From: Acholeplasmatales bacterium
Lineage (GTDB): Bacteria; Bacillota_I; Bacilli_A; Acholeplasmatales; Anaeroplasmataceae
NCBI GenBank assembly: GCA_024696565.1
Contig: JAILGR010000148.1
Span: 1-13,403, forward strand
Reading direction: 5' to 3'
Length of the DNA: 13,403 bases
Position numbers and translations under genes: made by a program. Positions 1 to 6,698 of the stretch are shown piece by piece. How positions within the stretch are numbered: the first letter of the stretch is position 1; each line of letters opens with the position of its first letter. The notes under the pieces were generated by a model that was not told where the DNA came from, did no database searches, and was given only the letters and a program-made list of their open reading frames with translations.

Positions 1-441
1 TCTTTTCCAACAATATTAGCATCATATTTTGCTTCATATAATGCTGGTTATACATTATATACAATTGGTTATATAAAAAAGACGCCAAATAAGCTATATT
101 ATTTCATTGATGGTGGTATGACTGATAATATTAGACCAGCATTATATGAAGCAAAATATGATGCTAATATTGTTGGAAAAGAAAATGATTTAAAAACAGA
201 GGTAGTAACTATTGCTGGAAAGTGCTGCGAAAGTGGTGATTTAATTATTGAAGATATTAAATTACCTAAAGCTAATAAAGGTGATTTATTAATTACATAT
301 ACTACAGGAGCATATGGCTATTCAATGTCATCTAATTACAATAAGGCTTTAACTCCAGCTGTTGTATTTGTTGAAGATGGAAAAGATTCTTTAGCAATTA
401 GAAGACAAACATATGATGAATTAATTGAAAGGGAGATTTAA
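1..441 (+). CDS. lysA: Diaminopimelate decarboxylase homologue, 3' part only
   Basis: This is the last 146 residues of a LysA-family protein; the frame is open to the window start and ends with TAA at 439-441. The family decarboxylates meso-DAP to L-lysine using PLP. Visible family motifs are DGGMTDNIRPALY (from about 112), which carries an Arg and Tyr of the substrate pocket; CCESGD (about 220-237), which reaches into the partner subunit's active site; and TGAYGYSMSSNYN (about 307-345), with the conserved active-site Tyr. The first 20 visible residues align without gaps to the strand that normally reads EPGRSIVG. Here it reads LASYFASY, so the Glu and Gly-Arg that contact PLP are missing. 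The other two forward frames hit stops and contain no EPGR, so a simple frameshift does not explain this. The lysine that binds PLP lies outside the window. Family assignment is firm; normal activity is doubtful. Confidence 0.9.
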   Translation, partial: SFPTILASYFASYNAGYTLYTIGYIKKTPNKLYYFIDGGMTDNIRPALYEAKYDANIVGKENDLKTEVVTIAGKCCESGDLIIEDIKLPKANKGDLLITYTTGAYGYSMSSNYNKALTPAVVFVEDGKDSLAIRRQTYDELIEREI

Positions 442-1245
442 ATGGTTGTTACAAAAATGCATGCTTTAGGCGATGATTTTTGCTTAGTTGAATATGAACC
501 ATATGTTGACTATTCAAACTTTGCTATTAAAGTATGTGATAGAAAATTAGGGGTTGGAGCTAGTGGCTTAATAGTAGTTAGATATGAGCCTTTAGAGATG
601 ATTTATTATTTAAATGATGGATCTCGTATGCCAATGTCTGCCAATGCTATTCGTTGTTTTTCTAAATATTGTTTTGAAAAAGGATTGGGCATTAGAAATC
701 AATTAGAGATTACTACTGGTGATGGTAAAATAATATCAGAAATGATATCTAATAATCCATTTATGTGTAAGGTATCTTTAGGTAAACCAATATTTAATAA
801 TTCAATGATTAGAGTAGATGACATATTAGATTGTTTTGGTAGAAGAATATTAGTAAATAATCATTATTTTACTATTTATTCATTATATTTAAGTGATATT
901 GAAACTGTTGTATTTGTTGATGATTTTGATATAGTAGATGAATATGCTAAATTGATATCAAAATATGAAATCTTTTCTAGTGGAACTAATGTTAATTTTG
1001 TGCATGTAGTAAATAAAGAGGTTATAAAAGTTATGACATATGATAGACATAATGGTTTTGTAACATCTGGTAGTGGAGCCGCTGCTTCAGTTATAGTTAG
1101 TCAAAAGCTTGGCTATACTAAATGTAATTGTAAGGCTTCATTTGATAATGGTTTTTTGAAAATAGAAATTACAAAGAAAGGGATTGTAAATGTAACAGGT
1201 ATGGCTAATACAGTTTTTACTTGTAAATTTATGGAGGAAGATTAA
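442..1245 (+). CDS. dapF: Diaminopimelate epimerase homologue lacking both catalytic cysteines
   Basis: The 267-residue protein has DapF architecture: two similar halves, an N-terminal TKMHALGDDF, the central DGSRMPMSANAIRCF (about 59-73) and a C-terminal YDRHNGFVTSGSGAAA (200-215). DapF normally interconverts LL- and meso-DAP with a Cys pair (Cys73 and Cys217 in Haemophilus influenzae). Both are serine here: Ser66 (codon TCT, 637-639) and Ser209 (TCT, 1066-1068). Flanking substrate-contact positions are also altered: the usual LGNDF is LGDDF, CGNG is SANA, and the GNPH segment reads SDIE. Length is close to the usual 270-280 and the frame is clean. The start ATG follows the lysA stop directly, with an AAAGGGAG SD at 428-435. 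The fold assignment is confident. Whether it is a Ser-based epimerase, another isomerase-fold enzyme or a non-catalytic protein is open. Confidence 0.85.
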   Translation: MVVTKMHALGDDFCLVEYEPYVDYSNFAIKVCDRKLGVGASGLIVVRYEPLEMIYYLNDGSRMPMSANAIRCFSKYCFEKGLGIRNQLEITTGDGKIISEMISNNPFMCKVSLGKPIFNNSMIRVDDILDCFGRRILVNNHYFTIYSLYLSDIETVVFVDDFDIVDEYAKLISKYEIFSSGTNVNFVHVVNKEVIKVMTYDRHNGFVTSGSGAAASVIVSQKLGYTKCNCKASFDNGFLKIEITKKGIVNVTGMANTVFTCKFMEED

Positions 1246-1246
1246 T

Positions 1247-2128
1247 ATGTTAAAAGGAAGTATTGTAGCTTTAGTTACACCATTTTTAGCTAATGGTGAT
1301 GTTGATTTTGACACTTTAGGTAAATTATTAGATTACCATTGTGAAAATAATAGTGGTGGTATTGTTATTTTAGGTACTACAGGCGAGGCATCTTGTTTAT
1401 CTTTTGATGAGGAAGCTGAAATCGTTAAATATTCTGTAAAAAGAGTAAATAAGAGAGTTCCTTTAATTGTAGGATCTGGTTCTAATGAAACAGAAAAGGC
1501 TGTTACTATGTCAAGAAAGTATTCAGAACTTGGAGCTGATTATGTATTAGTAATTACTCCATATTATAATAAGACTAATGAATCTGGTTTAATTAAGCAT
1601 TTCCAAATGGTAGCTGATGCCTCACTTTGTCCTGTTATTATGTATAATGTTCCAGGCAGAACTGGTATGAATATGTCTTTACATGCAGTAGAGGTTTTAT
1701 CTAAACATAAAAACATTTGTGCGATTAAAGAAGCTTCTGGAAATATGAGTTATGCAGCTAAACTTTCTAGATTATTAAGCGATGATTTCCAAATGTTTTC
1801 GGGAAATGATGATATAATAGTACCAATGATGTCTATTGGTGCATCTGGTGTAATTTCTGTTTTAGCAAATATTGCCCCTAAACAAACTGCAAAGATTTGT
1901 AGTCTATGTGAAGATGGTAATTATAAAGAAGCTAATAAATTAGCTAATGATTTATTACCTTTAACAAATGACTTATTTATTGAAGTAAATCCAATTCCTG
2001 TAAAAGAAGCTATGAATTATTTAGGATTTAATGTTGGTGGATATAGAGCTCCACTTGATTATATGGATATAAAGAATAAGAAGACATTAATAGATGAAAT
2101 AGAAAGAGTTAAGGAGTTGATTTATTAA
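1247..2128 (+). CDS. dapA: 4-hydroxy-tetrahydrodipicolinate synthase
   Basis: DapA condenses pyruvate with aspartate semialdehyde, the first committed step toward DAP and lysine, in the cytoplasm. The 293-residue protein is the normal full length. Its catalytic residues fall at the Escherichia coli numbers: Thr44-Thr45 in GTTGEAS, Tyr107 in TPYYN, Tyr133 and Arg138 in YNVPGRTG, and the Schiff-base Lys161 in AIKEASG. GNDD (about 187) and GVISV (201-205) complete the TIM-barrel active site. It starts one base after the dapF stop, with SD GGAGGA inside the end of dapF, and its last base is the first base of dapB. It looks fully functional, unlike the two genes upstream. Confidence 0.97.
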   Translation: MLKGSIVALVTPFLANGDVDFDTLGKLLDYHCENNSGGIVILGTTGEASCLSFDEEAEIVKYSVKRVNKRVPLIVGSGSNETEKAVTMSRKYSELGADYVLVITPYYNKTNESGLIKHFQMVADASLCPVIMYNVPGRTGMNMSLHAVEVLSKHKNICAIKEASGNMSYAAKLSRLLSDDFQMFSGNDDIIVPMMSIGASGVISVLANIAPKQTAKICSLCEDGNYKEANKLANDLLPLTNDLFIEVNPIPVKEAMNYLGFNVGGYRAPLDYMDIKNKKTLIDEIERVKELIY

Positions 2129-2841
2129 TGAAGGCTTGTGTCATTGGCTATGGGGCAATGGGTAGATTAATCTCTAGTATATTAGATTCTGAACTTGCTT
2201 GTAATGTTGCAATTGAATGTGATTATAAAACATTAAGAGATGCTAAAGAAGATTTTGATGTTATTATTGATTTTTCTAATCCTGCTAATCTAGATATGAT
2301 TTTAGATTATGAAAATGAATTTAAAAAACCTATTGTTTTTGCTACAACAGGTTATACTGATACTCAAATTAAACAAATAGAAGAATTAGCTTTAACTACT
2401 CCAGTATTAAGAAGTGCTAATTTCTCATTAGGTGTTATTTTATTAAATAGATTAGTAAAAGAAATCACTCCTATTTTAAAAGATGATTTTGATATAGAAG
2501 TAGTTGAAGCTCATCATAATAAAAAGGTAGATGCACCATCTGGTACTGCAAAAATGTTACTAAAGTCAATTACTGATAATACTGGTTATAAAGTAGTTGC
2601 CGGTAGAGATGGTATATCTAAAAGAGAAAAAGCTGAAGTTGGAGTTCATTCATTAAGAGGTGGAACTATTGTTGGTGAGCATGAAGTTATGTATTGTGGT
2701 GAAGATGAAATTATCACTTTAAAGCATAGTGCTCATTCTAAAAAGATTTTCGCTAATGGGGCAATTAAGGCTGCTAGATTCTTAATTGACCAAAAAGCGG
2801 GATTATATGATATGGAAGATGTTTTATTTGGTAAAAATTAA
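2128..2841 (+). CDS. dapB: 4-hydroxy-tetrahydrodipicolinate reductase
   Basis: DapB reduces the DapA product to tetrahydrodipicolinate with NAD(P)H. The 237-residue protein is at the short end of the family. It keeps the Rossmann loop GYGAMG (7-12), FATTGYT (71-77), the catalytic EAHHNKKVDAPSGTA (127-141) with its His pair and Lys, and the C-terminal VGEHEV segment. TAATG overlaps the dapA stop by one base, and an AAGGAG SD lies at 2111-2116, implying translational coupling. It is the last gene of the operon, with hairpins following. No tetrahydrodipicolinate acylase, aminotransferase or DAP dehydrogenase follows it here, so the next step must be encoded elsewhere. Confidence 0.97.
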   Translation: MKACVIGYGAMGRLISSILDSELACNVAIECDYKTLRDAKEDFDVIIDFSNPANLDMILDYENEFKKPIVFATTGYTDTQIKQIEELALTTPVLRSANFSLGVILLNRLVKEITPILKDDFDIEVVEAHHNKKVDAPSGTAKMLLKSITDNTGYKVVAGRDGISKREKAEVGVHSLRGGTIVGEHEVMYCGEDEIITLKHSAHSKKIFANGAIKAARFLIDQKAGLYDMEDVLFGKN

Positions 2842-2843
2842 TA

Positions 2844-2871
2844 AAAACGCATACATTTTAACATGTGTTTT
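2844..2871 (+). terminator. Weak hairpin just after dapB
   Basis: AAAACGCAT (2844-2852) pairs with ATGTGTTTT (2863-2871) over nine positions with one G-U pair and a 10-nt loop, starting three bases after the dapB stop. The U tract is short, so it may be a first weak terminator or an RNA-stabilising 3' hairpin ahead of the stronger one at 2913. Confidence 0.4.
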
Positions 2872-2912
2872 ATAAATAGTATAAATGTAAGCGGTGTCCG
2901 TAGTATAAATAC

Positions 2913-2950
2913 AAAAGTAAATTTTTCACGAACAAAAATTTACTTTTTTT
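2913..2950 (+). terminator. Intrinsic terminator of the lysA-dapF-dapA-dapB operon
   Basis: A perfect 14-bp stem (2913-2926 with 2934-2947) encloses the 7-nt loop CACGAAC and runs into seven Ts (2944-2950). It separates the dap operon from the asd promoter, which begins at 2952. Confidence 0.88.
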
Positions 2951-2951
2951 A

Positions 2952-2980
2952 TTGAAAAGCTATGAAAATGAGTGTATAAT
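2952..2980 (+). promoter_or_regulatory. Sigma-A type promoter of asd-lysC
   Basis: TTGAAA (2952-2957), a 17-base spacer and a perfect TATAAT (2975-2980). The predicted start near 2987 gives a leader of about 26 nt with SD AGGAGAG at 2999-3005, too short for a lysine riboswitch or T-box. Confidence 0.82.
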
Positions 2981-3012
2981 ACAAAAGAATACATTAATAG
3001 GAGAGAAGATAT

Positions 3013-4053
3013 ATGAAAACATATAATGTCGGAATTTTAGGTGCAACTGGTGCAGTTGGCCGTGAAATGTTAAAAGTATTAGAAGAAAGAAATTTCCCAA
3101 TCAATGAATTAAGATTATTAGCATCACCAAGAAGTGTTGGTAAAAAGATTAATTATAGGGGTAAGGAAATTGAAATAAAGTTAGCTTGCCATGAAGCTTT
3201 TGCTGGCTTAGATATTGTTTTAGGTGCAGCAGCTAATGCTGTTGCTAAAGAATTTAAAGATGATATCGTTAAAGCAGGTGCCGTATTTATTGATAACTCA
3301 AGTGCTTTTAGACAAGACCCAGATACACCACTTGTAGTACCAGAAATTAATGGTGATGATGTATTCAATCATCATGGTGTAATTTCTAATCCTAACTGCT
3401 CAACTATTATTACATTGATGGCCGTTAAAGGTATTAATAAATTATCTAAGATTACTGGTATGGTAGCATCAACATATCAAGCAACTTCAGGTGCTGGTGT
3501 TGAAGGTCCAATTGAGTTAATGGCTCAAATGGAAGAATTAGGTAATGAATATAAAGAAAGTGGAGTTATCCCTAATAAGGGTAATGTAGAACCAAAAGTA
3601 TTCCAATATCAAATCGCAGGAAACGTATTACCTATGATTGGTTCTTTAACTGATAACTTATATACAACAGAAGAAATGAAGATGCAAAATGAAGGTAGAA
3701 AGATTATGCATTTACCTGAATTAAAAGTAACTTGTACTTGTGTTAGAGTTCCTGTTGTAAGAAGCCACTCTATTGCAGTTTCTGTATATACAGAAAAGCC
3801 TTTATCTGTAGAAGAAGTAAAGGCTCAAATTGCTAAAGAGCAAGGCGTTAAATTATATGATGATCCAGCTAATAAGATTTATCCTATGCCAATTGTAACA
3901 TCTGATCAAGATATTACTTATGTTGGTAGAATTCGTAAAGATTTAATCCATGAAAATGGTATTACATTATTCTGCTGTGGAGATCAAGTTAGAAAGGGTG
4001 CTGCAACTAATGCAGTACAAATCGCATTAAAGTTAGTTGGTTTAGATTTCTAG
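3013..4053 (+). CDS. asd: Aspartate-semialdehyde dehydrogenase
   Basis: Asd reduces aspartyl phosphate to aspartate semialdehyde with NADPH, supplying DapA as well as the threonine and methionine branches. The 346-residue protein has the NADP-binding GATGAVG (10-16), the catalytic Cys129 in SNPNCSTI, Gln156 in STYQATSGAG, and the acid-base His252 in the VRVPVVRSHS segment. It ends with the usual GAATNAVQIA region. Length is normal. It starts at an ATG eight bases after AGGAGAG. The lysC SD overlaps its stop codon, so the two form an operon that encodes consecutive steps in reverse order. Nothing suggests loss of function. Confidence 0.97.
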   Translation: MKTYNVGILGATGAVGREMLKVLEERNFPINELRLLASPRSVGKKINYRGKEIEIKLACHEAFAGLDIVLGAAANAVAKEFKDDIVKAGAVFIDNSSAFRQDPDTPLVVPEINGDDVFNHHGVISNPNCSTIITLMAVKGINKLSKITGMVASTYQATSGAGVEGPIELMAQMEELGNEYKESGVIPNKGNVEPKVFQYQIAGNVLPMIGSLTDNLYTTEEMKMQNEGRKIMHLPELKVTCTCVRVPVVRSHSIAVSVYTEKPLSVEEVKAQIAKEQGVKLYDDPANKIYPMPIVTSDQDITYVGRIRKDLIHENGITLFCCGDQVRKGAATNAVQIALKLVGLDF

Positions 4054-4062
4054 GAGGTTTTT

Positions 4063-5367
4063 ATGTTAACTGTTGCTAAATTTGGTGGTAGCTCATTATC
4101 AAATGCCACTCAATTTCAAAAGGTAAAGAATATAGTATTATCTGATCCTACAAGACAAATAGTTGTTTGTAGTGCTTTAGGTAAAAGAGATAAAAGTGAT
4201 ACTAAGATAACTGATTTATTATATATTTTACATGCTCATTTAAAATTCAGTGTTCCTTATGGTGACATTTGGGAAATGTTATATAATCGTTTTGTTGGTG
4301 TTAAGAATGATTTAGGTATTGATTATGATATTGAAGAAGATTTAAATTCCTTAAAGGCTGAATTAAATAAGACAATTTCAGAAGAATATTTAGTATCAAG
4401 AGGAGAATATTTAACTTCTAAGTTAATGGCTTCATTCTTAGGCTATACTTGGGTAGATGCTAAAGATTTACTTAGATATAATTATGATGGTAAATTAGAT
4501 GAAGAATTAACTGAAAAGAATGTTAAAATTGCTTTCTCAAAGGATAGAAAAATAGTTGTTCCTGGATTTTATGGTGCATATCCTAATGGTTCTGTCAAGC
4601 TTTTATCTAGAGGTGGTTCTGATGTTACAGGTGCCATTTTAGCAAAGTGCTTAAATGTTACAGTATATGAAAACTGGACTGATGTATCAGGTGTATTATC
4701 AGCTGACCCTAGAATTGTTAAAAATCCTAAGGCGATTAAAGAAATTACTTATGCTGAATTAAGAGAATTATCATATATGGGTGCATCAGTATTACATGAA
4801 GAAACTGTATACCCTGTACAACAATTAAATATTCCTATTAATTTAAGAAATACTAATGAACCTGATAATCCAGGTACAGTAATTAGAGAAGTTTGTACAG
4901 ATACTACTAATACAGTTACAGGTATTGCTGGTAAAAAAGATTTCTGTGCCTTCAATATTTTTAAAGACCATATGTCTAATGAAGTAGGCTTTATGGCTAA
5001 AGCTTTATCTTTATTCCAAAAATATGAAGTATCTATTGAACACGTTCCATCTGGAATTGATTCATTTTCTGTAGTTGTTCCATATTCTCAAGTAGAAAAG
5101 TGTCAATATGAATTAGTTACAGAATTAAAAAGAGACCTAGATGCTGAAGTTACATTAGAAAGAGACTTAGCTTTAGTTGCAGTTGTAGGTAGAAATATGG
5201 CTAAAAGAGCTGGTATTTGTGGTGAAATATTCCAAGCATTAGGAAAGAATAAGATTAATGTTAGATTATTAGCTCAAGGTCCACAAGAATTAAATATTAT
5301 CATTGGTGTTCAAGCTGTTGATTATGAAAATACAATTGATAGCTTATATCATGCATTAATAAAATAA
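4063..5367 (+). CDS. lysC: Aspartate kinase, single-function
   Basis: This enzyme phosphorylates aspartate, the entry step to lysine, threonine and methionine. The 434-residue protein opens with the nucleotide-site motif VAKFGGSSL (4-12). Substrate residues lie in VSRGEYLTSK (111-120), and LSRGGSDVTGA (181-191) belongs to the kinase domain, which ends near residue 275. Two ACT domains follow (about 293-355 and 368-434), the usual site of feedback by lysine or threonine; the effector cannot be read from sequence. There is no homoserine dehydrogenase extension. SD AGGAGG (4052-4057) overlaps the asd stop. A bidirectional terminator begins right after its TAA. Confidence 0.95.
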   Translation: MLTVAKFGGSSLSNATQFQKVKNIVLSDPTRQIVVCSALGKRDKSDTKITDLLYILHAHLKFSVPYGDIWEMLYNRFVGVKNDLGIDYDIEEDLNSLKAELNKTISEEYLVSRGEYLTSKLMASFLGYTWVDAKDLLRYNYDGKLDEELTEKNVKIAFSKDRKIVVPGFYGAYPNGSVKLLSRGGSDVTGAILAKCLNVTVYENWTDVSGVLSADPRIVKNPKAIKEITYAELRELSYMGASVLHEETVYPVQQLNIPINLRNTNEPDNPGTVIREVCTDTTNTVTGIAGKKDFCAFNIFKDHMSNEVGFMAKALSLFQKYEVSIEHVPSGIDSFSVVVPYSQVEKCQYELVTELKRDLDAEVTLERDLALVAVVGRNMAKRAGICGEIFQALGKNKINVRLLAQGPQELNIIIGVQAVDYENTIDSLYHALIK

Positions 5368-5398
5368 AAATAAGAGTCAGGCGACTCTTATTTTTTTT
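5368..5398. terminator. Bidirectional terminator between convergent genes
   Basis: AAATAAGAGTC (5368-5378) pairs perfectly with GACTCTTATTT (5383-5393) around loop AGGC, followed by Ts to 5398 on the plus strand. The A-rich 5361-5370 provides a U tract for the minus strand. It ends lysC and also serves the opposing ATP-grasp gene, whose stop codon (5388-5390) lies inside the stem. Confidence 0.88.
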
Positions 5399-6575
5399 CA
5401 CTAACCATCTTTTTGAATTTTTCCATATCTTCTTTGAATTCAAATCTAGCAATAAAGAATTCATTACCCATATCTTTTGCTAATACTTCATCCATAATGC
5501 CATGCATTTGAATAAATGGGTATTCAGCTTTTATTTCATCAAAGCTATATTTATATTTAAATCTATCACGTCTACCAAAGAATACACAATAATATTTAGG
5601 GTAATTTAGATTTACATTTCTAATTTCATCATAACAAATGACATCAGCCCAAATTTGATATGTATCTAGGGATTGACCAAAATTAATAATATCTGGAGTA
5701 AATCCTCCTGGTGGACGCATATTAACCTCTAAGGCTACAATATCTCCTGCCTTACCTAGACCATGTTTATCATGCTTTAATCTAAAAAACTCTAAATGGA
5801 AATATCTTTTTCTAATATTAAATGCCTTTAATACTCTTTGACCAACATCTTTAATATCTTCAGGTACTTCCTTATTAACATAATATGAGCATTCTAGATT
5901 TTGATTTACAATATCCATAATAGAAGGAGGGAATACCTCGTTGTCGCAAAATACGATATTGCTATTAGAATCCACTATGCCATCTAGGGATGTAATATCG
6001 CCATCAATATATTCTTCCATTATATATTTAACATTGAATCCTCTTTGATAAAAGGCAACCAAATCACCTTTTGATTCAATTTTATAAGTGGCCTCAGCTC
6101 CAACACCAACATCAGGCTTAACTACTACAGGATAACCTACTTCATTAATGAATTCTAAATCCTTTTCTAAAGATTCTACAAATTTATATCTAGCCACAGG
6201 AACATTAGCTTTAATATAATATTCTTTCATAGTGGATTTAGATGTATAGTGGATAACATCAGCTAATTTATCACCAGTAATATTAAAATCAGTTCTAAGC
6301 CTTGCATCTTGTCTTAACCAATATTCATTGTTTGATTCTAGCATATCAATTTTGCCATATTTATATGCATAAAAGGCAACTGCACGATATACCTCATCAT
6401 AATTTTCTAGATTACAAACCTTATAATACTCTGTTAATGATTCTCTTACTTTAATATCTAATTCATTATAAGGTGTATCTCCAATACCTAAAACAGCTAC
6501 TCTGTTTTTCTTAAGTCTATCACAAAAATTGTAATAATTCTTAGGAAAAGCTGGAGAAATAAATACAAAATTCAT
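5388..6575 (-). CDS. ATP-grasp carboxylate ligase-like protein, substrate unknown
   Basis: ATP-grasp enzymes join a carboxylate to an amine or thiol through an acyl phosphate. The 395-residue protein has an N-terminal pre-ATP-grasp domain (1 to about 105, beginning NFVFISPAFPKNY, with VLGIGD at 28-33). The ATP-grasp core follows: Lys153 in VVVKPDVGVGA, the hinge region IMEEYIDGD (185-193), and metal ligands Glu262 in HLEFF and Glu283/Asn285 in LEVNMRPPGG. The C-terminal 80 residues form a small alpha-beta tail. It resembles the stand-alone ATP-grasp proteins often named carbamoyl-phosphate-synthase-like, without being part of that enzyme. I chose ATG at 6575 because an SD (AGGGTGAT, 6587-6580) sits properly ahead of it; GTG 6584 and ATG 6581 lie inside or against that SD. 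It is monocistronic in this window, so context does not reveal its substrate. Confidence 0.85.
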   Translation of the reverse strand: MNFVFISPAFPKNYYNFCDRLKKNRVAVLGIGDTPYNELDIKVRESLTEYYKVCNLENYDEVYRAVAFYAYKYGKIDMLESNNEYWLRQDARLRTDFNITGDKLADVIHYTSKSTMKEYYIKANVPVARYKFVESLEKDLEFINEVGYPVVVKPDVGVGAEATYKIESKGDLVAFYQRGFNVKYIMEEYIDGDITSLDGIVDSNSNIVFCDNEVFPPSIMDIVNQNLECSYYVNKEVPEDIKDVGQRVLKAFNIRKRYFHLEFFRLKHDKHGLGKAGDIVALEVNMRPPGGFTPDIINFGQSLDTYQIWADVICYDEIRNVNLNYPKYYCVFFGRRDRFKYKYSFDEIKAEYPFIQMHGIMDEVLAKDMGNEFFIARFEFKEDMEKFKKMVSEKK

Positions 6576-6593
6576 AATCATCACCCTGATTTA

Positions 6594-6602
6594 ATTATAA
6601 CA
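6594..6602 (-). promoter_or_regulatory. Possible extended -10 promoter of the ATP-grasp gene
   Basis: Read on the minus strand, 6602-6594 is TGTTATAAT, a perfect extended -10 (TGnTATAAT). No good -35 is visible. The predicted start near 6587 would leave a very short leader that begins at the SD. Confidence 0.4.
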
Positions 6603-6641
6603 CAGTTTTAGGAAATTATTCTTTTTTTCTTGTTTTAGGCT

Positions 6642-6669
6642 TTTAAAAACGTTTACGATAATATATAAT
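6642..6669 (+). promoter_or_regulatory. Probable promoter of the membrane-protein gene
   Basis: TTTAAA (6642-6647), a 16-base spacer and TATAAT (6664-6669) precede the gene at 6699, whose SD is GGAGGT at 6687-6692. The -35 is weak (four of six), so only the -10 is well supported. Confidence 0.45.
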
Positions 6670-6698
6670 ATTATTAAATTGACTATGGAGGTCATATT

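Noticed and set aside
2842..3012. Lysine riboswitch or T-box ahead of asd-lysC
   Set aside because: The asd leader after the mapped promoter is only about 26 nt, and no T-box or lysine-aptamer signature was seen in the interval.
3153..3368. Open minus-strand frames inside asd, lysC, tig and lon
   Set aside because: They lie antisense to strongly conserved genes, have no SD or promoter, and their composition mirrors the sense codons.
6576..6584. GTG 6584 or ATG 6581 as start of the ATP-grasp gene
   Set aside because: Both lie within or directly against the only SD-like sequence (6587-6580); ATG 6575 has proper spacing and gives the expected N-terminal strand.
6679..6684. TTGACT as a -35 for the membrane-protein gene
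   Set aside because: It overlaps the SD region, and any matching -10 would fall inside the coding sequence.
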